Positions 38,510 through 49,358 of a stretch of DNA of 64,000 nt are shown in pieces; within the stretch, counting starts at the first letter, position 1; each line of letters begins with the position of its first letter. Under the pieces are notes generated by a model that did not search any database, was not told where the DNA came from, and saw only the letters and a program-made list of their open reading frames with translations. This DNA comes from Antrihabitans stalactiti (lineage in GTDB: Bacteria > Actinomycetota > Actinomycetes > Mycobacteriales > Mycobacteriaceae), in the NCBI RefSeq assembly GCF_012932915.1, contig NZ_VCQU01000004.1, forward strand, positions 496,001 to 560,000, written 5' to 3'. A program made the position numbers and the translations under genes.

Positions 38510-39271
38510 TCAGAGCGGTCCGACGTGCACCAATGCTCGAACGTCGTCATCGACTGCAAAGGTCATTTCCACCGAGTCGTCGTCTGCTCGACGGGAGTGA
38601 ATCCGGACCTCGTCACCCCATGTGATCGCCTTGACGTATTCGACGATCGCCCGATACGACGACTCCGGCATCGTGTCGAGAGTCTGCTGCACGCCGTGCC
38701 AGTACGCCGTGTTGTTGATGTGCTCGAAGTGGTCCAGGTCGGTGCGACGGAGCGGGAAAACCACGCCGGGTTCGTCCGATCGGCTGTCGGTGAGCCACGG
38801 CCGCCACCTCAGCCGGTGTTCCGTCGTCGTCGCCCCGAGATAGTCGAAGAAGTAATCCGTGAACCGGGACGGGCCCTTCGTCTCCATGTTCATGTTGATC
38901 CAGAAGGCCTCGGTCTCGACCAGGCCACCGTCACTGCCTTCGAGCCGCACCCGCATGTTGCACCAGCGAGGCGATACACCCGAACACCACCGCTGCAGCC
39001 GGACGACTTCCGGAAACTTGATCGGCTCGATCACGTCGATCACAGTTCGCCGAACGATCCAATGGGGATGGGTTTCGAAAGCGTTCGCGTCTTCCAGATG
39101 CTCGAGCCCGATGATTTCCAGGAAACGCGCTATCGCGTCGAGCCGCAATCGATAGTCCTCATCGATCTCGCTGCCCGCGAATCGCAATGAGGTCTCGTAC
39201 ACATTCTCGTGTTCCGGCACTGGTGGGAGTGGGTGACCTGGAGGCATTGGCAGACGATAGCCCGTCTGCAT
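38510..39271 (-). CDS. Acyl-ACP/acyl-CoA thioesterase-like double-hotdog protein
   Basis: A 253-residue protein with two hotdog domains resembling bacterial FatA/FatB-type acyl-ACP thioesterases: an N-terminal domain (about 25-130) and a C-terminal one with the motif FEHINNTAYW, which carries the His/Asn typical of these catalysts. It would hydrolyse acyl-ACP or acyl-CoA to free fatty acids. The start is uncertain (ATG 39271 preferred, ATG 39247 possible), because neither has a clear Shine-Dalgarno. It is divergent from the TerD-AIM24 gene by 28 bp and sits inside the ribosomal cluster. Confidence 0.8.
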   Translation of the reverse strand: MQTGYRLPMPPGHPLPPVPEHENVYETSLRFAGSEIDEDYRLRLDAIARFLEIIGLEHLEDANAFETHPHWIVRRTVIDVIEPIKFPEVVRLQRWCSGVSPRWCNMRVRLEGSDGGLVETEAFWINMNMETKGPSRFTDYFFDYLGATTTEHRLRWRPWLTDSRSDEPGVVFPLRRTDLDHFEHINNTAYWHGVQQTLDTMPESSYRAIVEYVKAITWGDEVRIHSRRADDDSVEMTFAVDDDVRALVHVGPL

Positions 39272-39299
39272 ACGCGACGACCGTGCCACACTGGATGAC

Positions 39300-40622
39300 G
39301 TGACTAGCCTCGCCCGCGGGGAGAACCGACCTGCACCGTCCGAGCAGTTGACGGTCACCGTCAGGTCGGCGTCCGCCGTCGATGTATCCGCACTACTCCT
39401 CGCCGCCAACGGCAAGGTGCGGACCGACTCGGACCTGGTGTTTTTCAACAATCCCGTCGGCCCAGGCGTGTCGTATCACCATGGCCAAGGCGCCGGCGAC
39501 GTCATCGCAGTCAACACGAGGAGCCTGCCTGCCGACGTCGACAAGGTCGTCGTCACCGCGAGCCTCGACGGATCCGGTCCGTCGACGTTCGCCAGCGCGG
39601 GTTCGATCGTCGCCACAGTCGGTGACCTGACGTTCGAAATGTCCGGGCTCACAACGGAATCCGCCCTCGTCTGCGTGGAGATCTATCGGCGCGCCGAGGC
39701 ATGGAAGGTCCGGGCGGTCGGTCAGGGGTACGACGACGGCCTTGCAGGCATCGCGACCGCGTTCGGAATCAACATCGATGACGAACCTGCGCCACCGCCA
39801 CCACCTCCTCCTCCCCCACCGCAGGCTGCAGCCCCGCGCCCGTCAATGCCACCGCCGCCACCTCAGCAAGGAGCAAGCCCCATGCAGAGCGACCTGTTCA
39901 ACGCCAGCCATGCCGAGGTCACCGGCAGGGGCATTCAGAAGCAGGGCGGCAAGATGATCAAAGTCGCCATGAACGGCGAGGTGATGGCCAGAGCCGGCTC
40001 GATGGTGGCCTACCAGGGCGACATGCGTTTCGAGGCACTCGGCGCCGGCGGTATCGGAAACGTGATTAGGCAGCGGCTGTCCGGCGAAGGCGTGCCGCTG
40101 ATGAAGGTCTCCGGAAACGGCGATCTCTTCCTGGCCGACGCCGCGTCGGATGTTCACCTGATCGACCTCGACGGCACGGACGGTCTGACGATCAACGGCG
40201 CCAACGTTCTCGCATTCGACTCGACGATTTCGTACACGATCGGTCGCGTCCAGGGCGCGGCGATGGCCAGCAACGCAGGCCTGTTCAACTGCATCTTCAC
40301 CGGACGAGGGCGAATCGCGATCACCACGCATGGCGTGCCCGTCGTCCTGAACGTCGATCAGCCGACGTTCGCCGACCCGCAAGCCGCGGTCGCCTGGTCG
40401 TCGAGCTTGCAGACCTCGGTCAAGCGCAACGACCAATTCAATATCGGCACCCTGATGGGCAGAAGCACGGGCGAGCGCTTCACCCTTGCGTTCTCAGGTC
40501 GCGGATTTGTGATCGTCCAACCTTCGGAACAGCCGCCCGGCGGAATCATCGGCGGCACCGGAGGTGGTCAGCAGGCCGGCTCCGGCGCAGGCGGCATGCT
40601 GGGCGGACTGCTCGGCCGCTGA
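39300..40622 (+). CDS. TerD-like and AIM24-like fusion protein
   Basis: A 440-residue protein. Residues 15-160 match the TerD/TerZ fold (LLLAANGKVRTDSDLVFFNN, LPADVDKVVVTASLDG, WKVRAVGQGYDDGLAGIA), which in known members binds calcium and is linked to tellurite or stress resistance. A proline-rich linker follows (163-190). Residues 197-410 are an AIM24/TspO-associated double-beta-helix domain (GEVMARAGSMVAYQGD, KVSGNGDLFLADA), and the tail is Gly-rich. The start is GTG 39300. It is plus-strand inside a minus-strand ribosomal cluster and closed by a strong terminator. Confidence 0.85.
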   Translation: MTSLARGENRPAPSEQLTVTVRSASAVDVSALLLAANGKVRTDSDLVFFNNPVGPGVSYHHGQGAGDVIAVNTRSLPADVDKVVVTASLDGSGPSTFASAGSIVATVGDLTFEMSGLTTESALVCVEIYRRAEAWKVRAVGQGYDDGLAGIATAFGINIDDEPAPPPPPPPPPPQAAAPRPSMPPPPPQQGASPMQSDLFNASHAEVTGRGIQKQGGKMIKVAMNGEVMARAGSMVAYQGDMRFEALGAGGIGNVIRQRLSGEGVPLMKVSGNGDLFLADAASDVHLIDLDGTDGLTINGANVLAFDSTISYTIGRVQGAAMASNAGLFNCIFTGRGRIAITTHGVPVVLNVDQPTFADPQAAVAWSSSLQTSVKRNDQFNIGTLMGRSTGERFTLAFSGRGFVIVQPSEQPPGGIIGGTGGGQQAGSGAGGMLGGLLGR

Positions 40623-40640
40623 CTCACGACCCCACGAACG

Positions 40641-40679
40641 CGAAAAGGCACGGACGCGATTCGAGTCCGTGCCTTTTCG
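40641..40679. terminator. Strong bidirectional terminator
   Basis: Perfect 15-bp arms CGAAAAGGCACGGAC (40641-40655) and GTCCGTGCCTTTTCG (40665-40679) enclose a 9-base loop. The A and T runs flank the stem on both strands, so it can end the TerD-AIM24 transcript and the oppositely directed rpsN transcript (stop at 40693). Confidence 0.85.
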
Positions 40680-40692
40680 GTCTAGGTACGAA

Positions 40693-40878
40693 TTACCAGG
40701 AGCTCTTGTGAACGCCTGGTAGCTCGCCGCGGTGTGCCATCTCGCGGAGGCAGATTCGGCACAGGCCGAACTTGCGGTACACCGCGTGCGGACGGCCGCA
40801 TCGCTGGCAGCGCGTGTATGCGCGGACCGCGAACTTGGGCTTCTTGTTGGCCTTGTTGACCAGCGCTGTCTTCGCCAT
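40693..40878 (-). CDS. rpsN: 30S ribosomal protein S14, zinc type
   Basis: A 61-residue zinc-binding S14 with CxxC pairs at 24/27 and 40/43 (CQRC and CRIC). Starts 2 bp after the rplE stop. It is the last gene of the spc segment before the hotdog/TerD insertion; rpsH, normally next, lies 2.4 kb away. Confidence 0.96.
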   Translation of the reverse strand: MAKTALVNKANKKPKFAVRAYTRCQRCGRPHAVYRKFGLCRICLREMAHRGELPGVHKSSW

Positions 40879-40880
40879 GC

Positions 40881-41447
40881 TCAGTTCTCCTTGAACGGGA
40901 AGCCGAGCAGCTTGAGCAGCGCGCGTCCCTCTTCGTTGTTGGTAGCGGTGGTCACGACGGTGATGTCCATACCGCGCGGCCGATCGATCTTGTCGACATC
41001 GATCTCGTGGAACATGGACTGCTCGTTGAGGCCGAAGGTGTAGTTGCCGTTGCCGTCGAACTGCTTCGGCGAGAGACCGCGGAAGTCCCTGATGCGGGGA
41101 AGCGCGATCGACGTGAGCCGGTCGAGGAACTCCCACATGCGGTCGCCACGAAGCGTGACGCGAGCACCGATCGGCATGCCTTCGCGGAGCTTGAACTGCG
41201 CGATGGACTTACGGGCCTTGCGGATCTCGGGCTTCTGGCCGGTGATCAGCGCGAGGTCGTGGACCGCACCGTTGATGAGCTTCGCGTCGCGGGCGGCGTC
41301 ACCGACACCCATGTTGACGACAACCTTGACGACGCCGGGGATCTGCATGACGTTGTCGTAGGCGAACTCTTTGTTGAGCGCGTCCTTGATCTCTGCGCGG
41401 TAGCGGAGCTTCAGCCGCGGCTGAGTCTTGTTTTCAGTCGTGGTCAT
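40881..41447 (-). CDS. rplE: 50S ribosomal protein L5
   Basis: A 188-residue protein binding 5S rRNA ([40 protein letters not shown]). The start at ATG 41447 follows the rplX stop directly. Confidence 0.97.
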   Translation of the reverse strand: MTTTENKTQPRLKLRYRAEIKDALNKEFAYDNVMQIPGVVKVVVNMGVGDAARDAKLINGAVHDLALITGQKPEIRKARKSIAQFKLREGMPIGARVTLRGDRMWEFLDRLTSIALPRIRDFRGLSPKQFDGNGNYTFGLNEQSMFHEIDVDKIDRPRGMDITVVTTATNNEEGRALLKLLGFPFKEN

Positions 41448-41448
41448 C

Positions 41449-41763
41449 TCAGATGTCCTTCCCGTTGCGACGGGAGATCCGCACCCGCTTGCCATTCTCG
41501 TCCGTGCGGTAACCCACGCGGGTCGGCTTGCCATCGGAGTCGACGACCTGCACGTTCGAGACGTGGATCGGCGCTTCCTGAGTGACGATGCCGCCCGACT
41601 GTGCGCCACGCTGGTTCGCGGACACTGCGGTGTGCTTCTTGATCCGGTTCACGCCTTCGACGAGGACCTTCGAGGTCGCGGGGTAGGCCTGGATGACCTT
41701 GCCCTTCGCGCCCTTGTCCTTACCGGAAACGACGAGCACGGTGTCGCCCTTGTGCACCTTCAT
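41449..41763 (-). CDS. rplX: 50S ribosomal protein L24
   Basis: A 104-residue KOW-domain assembly-initiator protein ([20 protein letters not shown]). Its start abuts the rplN stop. Confidence 0.97.
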   Translation of the reverse strand: MKVHKGDTVLVVSGKDKGAKGKVIQAYPATSKVLVEGVNRIKKHTAVSANQRGAQSGGIVTQEAPIHVSNVQVVDSDGKPTRVGYRTDENGKRVRISRRNGKDI

Positions 41764-42132
41764 CTACAGCACCTCCGGGGCGAGCGAAACGATCTTCATG
41801 AACTTCTTGTCACGCAGCTCGCGACCGACCGGTCCGAAGATGCGCGTGCCACGGGGATCGTGGTCGGGCTTGATGATGACGGCGGCGTTCTCGTCGAACT
41901 TGATGTAGCTGCCGTCTGCACGCCGACGCTCTTTGGTCGTGCGCACGATGACGGCCTTGACGACGTCACCCTTCTTCACATTGCCGCCGGGGACGGCGTC
42001 CTTCACGGTGGCGACGATGATGTCGCCAATCCCGGCATAGCGACGCGACGAACCACCGAGAACGCGGATGCAGAGAATCTCCTTGGCACCCGTGTTGTCG
42101 GCGACGCGCAGTCGCGACTCCTGCTGAATCAA
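41764..42132 (-). CDS. rplN: 50S ribosomal protein L14
   Basis: A 122-residue protein, almost invariant in actinobacteria ([20 protein letters not shown]). The start codon is TTG 42132, supported by AGGAGA about 6 bp upstream and the standard length. First gene of the rplN-rplX-rplE-rpsN block, preceded by a terminator and structured leader. Confidence 0.97.
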   Translation of the reverse strand: MIQQESRLRVADNTGAKEILCIRVLGGSSRRYAGIGDIIVATVKDAVPGGNVKKGDVVKAVIVRTTKERRRADGSYIKFDENAAVIIKPDHDPRGTRIFGPVGRELRDKKFMKIVSLAPEVL

Positions 42133-42213
42133 CTACTTCTCCTAGACCTGGCGATGATGCGCGCCGGATTCCGACCCGACGAGCGTGGTCTGTTGCCGTC
42201 CGAACGCGCGCCT

Positions 42214-42275
42214 GCCTGCGGATATGTACACCACAAGGGGTTCGCTGCCGGATCGCGGACACAAGTCCCGCAGGC
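42214..42275 (-). promoter_or_regulatory. Possible structured leader of rplN
   Basis: GCCTGCGG (42214-42221) pairs with CCGCAGGC (42268-42275), and GGAC-ACAA-GTCC (42257-42268) can form a small hairpin that competes with one arm. It lies in the 263-bp gap between rplN and rpsQ, between the upstream terminator and the TTG start. Confidence 0.3.
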
Positions 42276-42348
42276 AACCGGTCAAGTGTAGGCGAAACCG
42301 CAGGTGAGCTCCAAATCGCGAGCCCCCGTTACCCCGCGCAGACACAGA

Positions 42349-42376
42349 AAGCCCGCCCCTGTGCAGGGACGGGCTT
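42349..42376 (-). terminator. Terminator downstream of rpsQ
   Basis: AAGCCCGCCCCTG (42349-42361) pairs with CAGGGACGGGCTT (42364-42376), 12 of 13 positions, followed on the minus strand by TTTCTGTG. It begins 19 bp past the rpsQ stop and separates the S10 block from rplN. Confidence 0.75.
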
Positions 42377-42395
42377 CATGCGTGTTCTTCGAGTG

Positions 42396-42683
42396 CTACT
42401 TGGCGCGCTCGAGTACCTCGACCAGACGCCAGCGCTTGGTCGCCGACATCGGACGGGTCTCCATCAGCTGGACGCGGTCGCCGACACCGGCAGTGCCGTT
42501 CTCGTCGTGCGCCTTAACCTTGGTGGTACGACGGATGATCTTGCCGTAGAGCGGGTGCTTGACCCGGTCTTCGAGCTCGACCACGATCGTCTTCTGCATC
42601 TTGTCCGAGACGACGTAGCCGACGCGGACCTTTCTGCGGTTGCGAACTTCTTCTGTCGTGCTCACGTTCTTGTCCTCACTCAT
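42396..42683 (-). CDS. rpsQ: 30S ribosomal protein S17
   Basis: A 95-residue OB-fold protein ([39 protein letters not shown]) with a short N-terminal acidic extension. Overlaps rpmC by 4 bp and ends the S10 block. Confidence 0.97.
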   Translation of the reverse strand: MSEDKNVSTTEEVRNRRKVRVGYVVSDKMQKTIVVELEDRVKHPLYGKIIRRTTKVKAHDENGTAGVGDRVQLMETRPMSATKRWRLVEVLERAK

Positions 42684-42916
42684 GCGGCATCGCCTGCAGG
42701 TCCGGTGGCCAGGCCGAGCTCGCGCTCACGCATGACCGTGTAGATCCGTGCAATCTCATGACGAACGGTGCGGAGTCGACGGTTGTTGTCGAGCTGTCCG
42801 GTCGCCATCTGGAATCGAAGGTTGAACAGCTCTTCCTTCGATTCACGCAGGCGAGAAATCAGCTCTTCTTCCGTGAGCTCGCGGAGCTCTGCGGCTGGGG
42901 TTCCAGTAGTAGCCAT
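42680..42916 (-). CDS. rpmC: 50S ribosomal protein L29
   Basis: A 78-residue helical-hairpin protein ([40 protein letters not shown]). ATG 42916 overlaps the rplP stop by one base. Confidence 0.96.
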   Translation of the reverse strand: MATTGTPAAELRELTEEELISRLRESKEELFNLRFQMATGQLDNNRRLRTVRHEIARIYTVMRERELGLATGPAGDAA

Positions 42917-43332
42917 CAGAACTGCTCCTCTCTCGTCACGATCCTGCACTTGCAAGGAAGCTTGTGGATCGCGCGGGTCATTGCCTCGCGAGCCGTTGCT
43001 TCATCGGGGTAGGTCATCTCGAACATCACGCGACCCGGCTTGACGTTCGCGATCCACCACTCGGGGGAACCCTTACCGGAACCCATGCGGGTCTCGGCAG
43101 GCTTCTTGGTGAGCGGGCGATCCGGGTAGATGTTGATCCAGATCTTGCCGCCACGCTTGATGTGGCGGGTCATCGCGATACGAGCGGCCTCGATCTGCCG
43201 GTTGGTGATGTAAGCAGGCTCGAGCGCCTGAATGCCGTAGTCACCGAACGACACCTGCGTGCCGCCCTTGGCCGTGCCGGACCGGCTCGGGTGGTGCTGC
43301 TTGCGGTGCTTGACCCTTCTTGGCATCAACAT
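42916..43332 (-). CDS. rplP: 50S ribosomal protein L16
   Basis: A 138-residue protein ([40 protein letters not shown]). ATG 43332 is chosen to match the mycobacterial form, although a second Met lies two codons on. It starts 3 bp after the rpsC stop. Confidence 0.97.
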   Translation of the reverse strand: MLMPRRVKHRKQHHPSRSGTAKGGTQVSFGDYGIQALEPAYITNRQIEAARIAMTRHIKRGGKIWINIYPDRPLTKKPAETRMGSGKGSPEWWIANVKPGRVMFEMTYPDEATAREAMTRAIHKLPCKCRIVTREEQF

Positions 43333-43335
43333 TGG

Positions 43336-44581
<1,246 letters not shown>

Positions 44582-44585
<4 letters not shown>

Positions 44586-44863
44586 CGCCTCTTCGCCTTC
44601 CGGTCATCCTTGATGTGACCCTTGAACGTGCGCGTCGGCGCGAACTCGCCGAGCTTGTGCCCGACCATCGAATCCGAAACGAACACCGGGACGTGCTTGC
44701 GGCCGTCGTGCACCGCAAAGGTGTGTCCGATGAAATCCGGAATGATGGTCGAACGGCGGGACCAGGTCTTGATGACCTGCTTGGTTCCCTTGTCGTTCTG
44801 AACGTCCACCTTCGCGAGGAGGTGATCGTCGACGAACGGGCCTTTCTTCAGGCTGCGTGGCAT
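44582..44863 (-). CDS. rpsS: 30S ribosomal protein S19
   Basis: A 93-residue protein ([40 protein letters not shown]). It is 16 bp downstream of rplB. Confidence 0.97.
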
Positions 44864-44879
44864 CCTTCTCTCCCTCCTG

Positions 44880-45719
44880 TTATCGCTTGTTCTTGCCAGT
44901 GCGGCGGCGGCGGACGATCAATTTGTCGCTTGGGCGACCGGGCTTGCGGGTACGGCCTTCCGGCTGTCCCCACGGGCTGACCGGGTGGCGACCACCGGAG
45001 GTCTTACCCTCACCACCACCGTGCGGGTGGTCGACCGGGTTCATGACGACACCACGGACGGTGGGGCGCTTGCCCTTCCAGCGCATACGGCCGGCCTTGC
45101 CCCAGTTGATGTTGCTCTGCTCGGCGTTGCCGACCTCGCCGACGGTGGCGCGGCAGCGCACGTCGACGCGACGGATTTCACCGGACGGCATACGCAGGGT
45201 CGCGTAGGTGCCTTCCTTACCGAGCAGCTGGGCACCTGCACCGGCGGAGCGAACCATCTTCGCGCCACCGCCCGGACGCAGTTCCACAGCGTGAATCGTG
45301 GTACCGGTCGGGATGTTGCGCAGCGGCAGGTTGTTACCCGGCTTGATGTCGGCGGTGGGGCCGGCCTCGATCGGGGAACCCTGCACGATGCCCTTCGGCG
45401 CGATGATGTAGCGCTTCTCACCGTCGGCAAAGTGCAGCAGCGCGATGTTCGCGGTGCGGTTGGGGTCGTATTCGATGTGCGCAACCTTGGCCGGCACGCC
45501 GTCCTTGTCGTTGCGACGGAAATCGATCAAGCGGTAGGCGCGCTTGTGGCCGCCACCCTTGTGTCGAGTGGTGATGCGACCGTGGGCGTTACGTCCACCC
45601 CGACCGTGCAGTGGGCGGATGAGCGACTTTTCGGGCGTCGACCGAGTGATCTCGGCGAAGTCCGAAACGCTCGCGCCACGACGGCCCGGGGTAGTCGGCT
45701 TGTACTTGCGGATAGCCAT
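44880..45719 (-). CDS. rplB: 50S ribosomal protein L2
   Basis: A 279-residue peptidyl-transferase-centre protein ([20 protein letters not shown]-like N-terminal stretch, [20 protein letters not shown] near the C-terminus, including the conserved His in HPHGGGEG). Confidence 0.98.
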   Translation of the reverse strand: MAIRKYKPTTPGRRGASVSDFAEITRSTPEKSLIRPLHGRGGRNAHGRITTRHKGGGHKRAYRLIDFRRNDKDGVPAKVAHIEYDPNRTANIALLHFADGEKRYIIAPKGIVQGSPIEAGPTADIKPGNNLPLRNIPTGTTIHAVELRPGGGAKMVRSAGAGAQLLGKEGTYATLRMPSGEIRRVDVRCRATVGEVGNAEQSNINWGKAGRMRWKGKRPTVRGVVMNPVDHPHGGGEGKTSGGRHPVSPWGQPEGRTRKPGRPSDKLIVRRRRTGKNKR

Positions 45720-45751
45720 GAGTTCTCTTCTACTTTCTGGAGTCCGGGCGC

Positions 45752-46057
45752 CTAGGCGACCGGGCCCCCGAAGATCTCGATGGGCTTGCTATCGGCCGAG
45801 AGGGTCACGAGCGCGCGCTTGGTGCTCTTGCGCGTGCCGTAACCGAAACGGGTCCGCTTGCGCTTGCCCTGACGGTTGGCAGTGTTGACGCTGGTCACGG
45901 TCACGCCGAAGACTTTCTCGACGGCGATCTTGATCTGCGTCTTGTTCGAGTCCGGGTGGACCAGGAAGGTGTAGGTGCCTTCCTCGATCAGCCCGTAGGA
46001 CTTCTCGGAGATGACCGGCGCGAGCAGGATGTCGCGTGGGTCTGCTTGGACAGTCAC
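45752..46057 (-). CDS. rplW: 50S ribosomal protein L23
   Basis: A 101-residue protein docking factors at the tunnel exit ([20 protein letters not shown]). GTG start at 46057, overlapping rplD by 4 bp. Confidence 0.96.
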   Translation of the reverse strand: MTVQADPRDILLAPVISEKSYGLIEEGTYTFLVHPDSNKTQIKIAVEKVFGVTVTSVNTANRQGKRKRTRFGYGTRKSTKRALVTLSADSKPIEIFGGPVA

Positions 46058-46746
46058 TTGCTCTCCTCCTGGGCAGCCTCTGAGGGCCCGTGGACGAACG
46101 TGTTGAGCGCCTCGACGCTGAACACGACGTCGTCGCTATCGAGCACGTCGTAGGTGTTGAGCTGATCGGGCGCGATCGGCAGCACACCAGGCAGGTTCGC
46201 AACGCTCTTCCACGCGGCGACATCTTCGCGGCCGACGACGAGGAGCAGCTTGCGGCGATCCGACAACTCGGCGAGGAAGCTCTTCGCCGACTTGGTGGAC
46301 GGCGTCTGCCCCGCGACGAGCTCGGTGATGACGTGGATTCGCTCGTTGCGTGCCCGGTCCGACAGGGCACCGCGCAGTGCGGCAGCCTTCATCTTCTTGG
46401 GGGTGCGCTGGCTGTAGTCACGCGGCTGCGGACCGTGGACGACGCCACCGCCTGCGAACTGCGGGGCACGAGTCGAGCCCTGACGGGCGCGGCCGGTTCC
46501 CTTCTGGCGGTACGGCTTGCGACCGCCACCGCTGACCTGCGCGCGGGTCTTCGTAGCGTGCGTGCCCTGACGTGCGGCAGCGAGCTGCGCGACGACGACC
46601 TGGTGCATCAACGCGATGTTTGCGGTCACATCGAAGATCTCCGCGGGGAGATCGACGGTGCCGTTGGTCTTGCCTCCTGGAGCCTTGACATCGAGAGTCA
46701 AAGCCGCCGACGCCTTAGTTGTGGAGACTTTCTCGGCGTTGGTCAT
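46054..46746 (-). CDS. rplD: 50S ribosomal protein L4
   Basis: A 230-residue protein ([20 protein letters not shown], the extended tunnel loop). L4 is the repressor of the S10 operon in E. coli. ATG 46746 overlaps the rplC end by 4 bp. Confidence 0.97.
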   Translation of the reverse strand: MTNAEKVSTTKASAALTLDVKAPGGKTNGTVDLPAEIFDVTANIALMHQVVVAQLAAARQGTHATKTRAQVSGGGRKPYRQKGTGRARQGSTRAPQFAGGGVVHGPQPRDYSQRTPKKMKAAALRGALSDRARNERIHVITELVAGQTPSTKSAKSFLAELSDRRKLLLVVGREDVAAWKSVANLPGVLPIAPDQLNTYDVLDSDDVVFSVEALNTFVHGPSEAAQEESK

Positions 46747-47420
46747 GCTCGCGCACCACCCTTCACTGCGCTCTTGACGATTACGACGTTGCCTCGACGG
46801 CCCGGAATCGCACCCTTGATCAGCAGCAGACCGTTCTCGGCATCCACCTTGTGGATCGTGAGGTTCTGCGTGGTGATGCGGTCGTTACCCATGCGGCCGG
46901 ACATGCGCATGCCCTTGAACACGCGGCCCGGAGTGGCGCAGCCACCGATCGAACCCGGCCGACGGTGCACAGCCTGTGCGCCGTGGCTCGCGCCCTGACC
47001 CTTGAAGCCGTGACGCTTCATGGTTCCGGCGAAGCCCTTGCCCTTGCTGGTTCCGGTGACGTCGACGAATGCGCCGTCAGCGAAGACCTCTGCAGTGAGC
47101 TCCTGGCCGATCTCGAAGCCGGACGTATCGGCGATGCGCAGCTCGACGACGTGGCGACGCGGGGTCACACCTGCCTTCGCGAACTGGCCGCTGACCGGCT
47201 TGTTCACCTTGCGGGGATCGATTGCACCGAACGCGACCTGGATGGCGCTGTAGCCGTCCCGCTCCTGCGTCCGGATCTGGGTGACGACGTTCGGGCCCGC
47301 CTTGACGACGGTGACCGGAACGACGCGATTGTTCTCGTCGAAGACCTGCGTCATCCCGAGCTTGGTACCGAGGATGCCCGTCGCAGGCCGGTTTTTGTTG
47401 TCAGTCATGTTCTCGCTCAC
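46743..47420 (-). CDS. rplC: 50S ribosomal protein L3
   Basis: A 225-residue protein ([40 protein letters not shown]). The GTG at 47420 lies in a GTGA overlap with the rpsJ stop; ATG 47408 (MTDNKNRP) is an alternative that is closer to the family's usual N-terminus. Confidence 0.96.
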   Translation of the reverse strand: MSENMTDNKNRPATGILGTKLGMTQVFDENNRVVPVTVVKAGPNVVTQIRTQERDGYSAIQVAFGAIDPRKVNKPVSGQFAKAGVTPRRHVVELRIADTSGFEIGQELTAEVFADGAFVDVTGTSKGKGFAGTMKRHGFKGQGASHGAQAVHRRPGSIGGCATPGRVFKGMRMSGRMGNDRITTQNLTIHKVDAENGLLLIKGAIPGRRGNVVIVKSAVKGGARA

Positions 47421-47722
47421 TGAATGTTCACGTCGACGCTGGCCGGCAGGTCGATGCGCATGAGCGCGTCAACCGTCTTCGGTGTCGGGTCGAGGATGTC
47501 GATCAGTCGCTTGTGCGTGCGCATCTCGAAGTGCTCGCGCGAATCCTTGTACTTGTGCGGCGAGCGGATGACGCAGTACACGTTCTTTTCTGTGGGCAAC
47601 GGCACCGGGCCGACCACGCGGGCACCCGTACGGGTAACCGTCTCGACGATCTTGCGCGCTGACGCGTCGATCGCCTCATGGTCATAGGCCTTGAGCCTGA
47701 TGCGGATCTTTTGTCCCGCCAC
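47417..47722 (-). CDS. rpsJ: 30S ribosomal protein S10
   Basis: First gene of the S10 block. The 101 residues ([40 protein letters not shown]) match the NusE/S10 family. GTG start at 47722, with AGAGGA 8 bp upstream. Confidence 0.98.
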   Translation of the reverse strand: MAGQKIRIRLKAYDHEAIDASARKIVETVTRTGARVVGPVPLPTEKNVYCVIRSPHKYKDSREHFEMRTHKRLIDILDPTPKTVDALMRIDLPASVDVNIQ

Positions 47723-48181
47723 GCTATCTGTCCTCTTCTCGACGTCTCACTACGGCGTTGTTCCTAAACCGCTGTCTTGCCCCCCGGACCTTGTCGGCGA
47801 ACGCGTGGGCGGGCACGGGAATATCGCATCCCGATCCGCTGCCGCTGTTCATCTGTCAAGGTTGCTCCGGTCCACGCGGTCGGGCGTGTCGCCCTTTCGC
47901 ACATTCGTCGGCCCTCGGCCGCAAGAATGTCGTCCCGGACGCACTCGTACGAGTGCTGGGGTTGGTGCTCGTGCTGATTACTCGCCCTACCAGGCCGCAG
48001 ACAAGCGCGTCCCGGTTCAAGGCAACCTGAACAGTATGCCGGAACGGCCCTCCGAGTTCAAATCGCCCCGGAACGCCCGAATGCACTCGATTTCCACGTC
48101 GGTTCGCCATACTAAGAATTGCCGGGACGACGGACCGACCCATCGCCCGATTACGGCACTGACCAGCAGCAAGGGGGCTTC
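47723..48181. other. Divergent intergenic region, S10 leader and promoter space
   Basis: 459 bp without a credible gene, between rpsJ (minus) and the secreted protein (plus). It should hold the S10 operon promoter and leader. I found no clear sigma-70 pair or strong hairpin. The plus-strand gene's AAGGGGG Shine-Dalgarno lies at 48171-48177. Confidence 0.6.
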
Positions 48182-48730
48182 ATGATGTCCATATCATTCA
48201 AGACACTCGGCCGCAGCATCGCAATCGCCGCCCTGACCGCGTCTGCAGTCACTGTCGGTGCCGCCACCGCGACGGCCGAACCGGCCACGGCGACAGCTCA
48301 AGCATCGCAGGTAAGTGCGAGCTTGGACGCCGCCACGAACTCGATCACCGCAACCCTCGCGTCGGGTCGGTTCGTCGACAATGCCGCAGCCCAAGCGATC
48401 GATGTCCTCGACGCCGCAGGGGCGACGATCGAGTCGATTCCGCTCACTGTCAGCGGCGAGCGAGTCCCAGTTGCCGCGACCGTCAGCCCCGACGGAAGCG
48501 CGCTGGTACTTCGCGATGTGTCGACCCTTGATACAGCCAATGCGCTGTGGAGTCAGTGGGTATGGGGCGTGACGAACGGCGGCTGGGTCGGCGCTGTCAT
48601 CGGATGCCTCATCGGTGCGTTCCTGTTCTTCTTGGGTTGCATCCCCGGTATCGCAATCGGTGGAGCGATCGGCAGCCCCAACTCGGGCCAGATCAACGGA
48701 ACGCTCGTCGACCTGCTCTCCGGTCGCTAA
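48182..48730 (+). CDS. Secreted or membrane-anchored protein of unknown function
   Basis: A 182-residue protein. A signal peptide is visible (hydrophobic SIAIAALTASAVTVGAATAT, probable cleavage near residues 32-35), then a beta-rich region with SGERVPVAATVSPDGSALVL. A hydrophobic Gly-rich segment (about 135-165, WVGAVIGCLIGAFLFFLGCI) could be a membrane anchor or pore-like helix hairpin. Two starts are possible; ATG 48185 has the more usual spacing from AAGGGGG. Similar small proteins occur in Nocardia and Rhodococcus, but I know no function. Confidence 0.7.
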   Translation: MMSISFKTLGRSIAIAALTASAVTVGAATATAEPATATAQASQVSASLDAATNSITATLASGRFVDNAAAQAIDVLDAAGATIESIPLTVSGERVPVAATVSPDGSALVLRDVSTLDTANALWSQWVWGVTNGGWVGAVIGCLIGAFLFFLGCIPGIAIGGAIGSPNSGQINGTLVDLLSGR

Positions 48731-48741
48731 GCACCGCATTG

Positions 48742-48790
48742 ACCGAAGGTCACCTTCGTGCAGCCTGACTGCACGAAGGTGACCTTCGGT
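48742..48790 (+). terminator. Perfect 22-bp hairpin after the secreted-protein gene
   Basis: Arms 48742-48763 and 48769-48790 are exact inverse complements (ACCGAAGGTCACCTTCGTGC and its partner) around the loop CCTGA. The hairpin starts 11 bp after the stop. Each arm itself contains GAAGGT/ACCTTC symmetry. There is no long T run, so it may also be a dispersed palindrome. Confidence 0.65.
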
Positions 48791-48871
48791 TTGTGCGCGC
48801 GCCTGCGTGGCGATGCCGGTCCCAAAGCTGGAAGTTCGGCCGCTAACTGACTCTGGAGTAAGATAGCGCGC

Positions 48872-49348
48872 ATGCCTCAGGAAACCGCGACGTACCGCAG
48901 CTGGAAGAAGCTCCCCGACAACCGCATCGGTCACACCCTGTTCTCTCTCGGGATGGTCGCCCGGGTGCCGTATTTCGGCACCGTGCTCCCCAATGTCGTC
49001 GCGCTCGAGCCCGGCCACTGCGAGGTCACCGCGCCGAAATGGATCGGTATCCACAATCACCTGGGAACATTTCACGCCATCGCTGCGTGCAACCTCGCCG
49101 AGGTCGCCATGGGCATGCTTTCCGAAGCCACTGTGCCCGGCACCCACCGGTGGATCCCCAAGGCAATGAACGTCCAGTACTTGGGTAAGGCCAACTCTGG
49201 ACTGCGCGCGGTCGCGACATTGCCCGAGATCCCCGACTTCGCCGCGATCACCGAAGGCCAGGACCTCGTCATTCCCGTCGCAATCTATGACAAGTCCGGC
49301 ACCGAGGTCGTTCACGCCGACATCACCACCTGGATCACGCCGAAGTAG
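48872..49348 (+). CDS. DUF4442 hotdog-fold protein
   Basis: A 158-residue DUF4442 protein of the thioesterase-like hotdog superfamily. IGIHNHLGTFHAIAACNLAE (about 58-77) contains the Asn-His and helix that begin the hotdog active site; the C-terminal strands read GQDLVIPVAIYDKSGTEVVH. Substrate unknown; acyl-CoA is likely. It precedes the cyclase gene by 10 bp, so the two are probably cotranscribed. Confidence 0.8.
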   Translation: MPQETATYRSWKKLPDNRIGHTLFSLGMVARVPYFGTVLPNVVALEPGHCEVTAPKWIGIHNHLGTFHAIAACNLAEVAMGMLSEATVPGTHRWIPKAMNVQYLGKANSGLRAVATLPEIPDFAAITEGQDLVIPVAIYDKSGTEVVHADITTWITPK

Positions 49349-49358
49349 ATTAGGTCGC

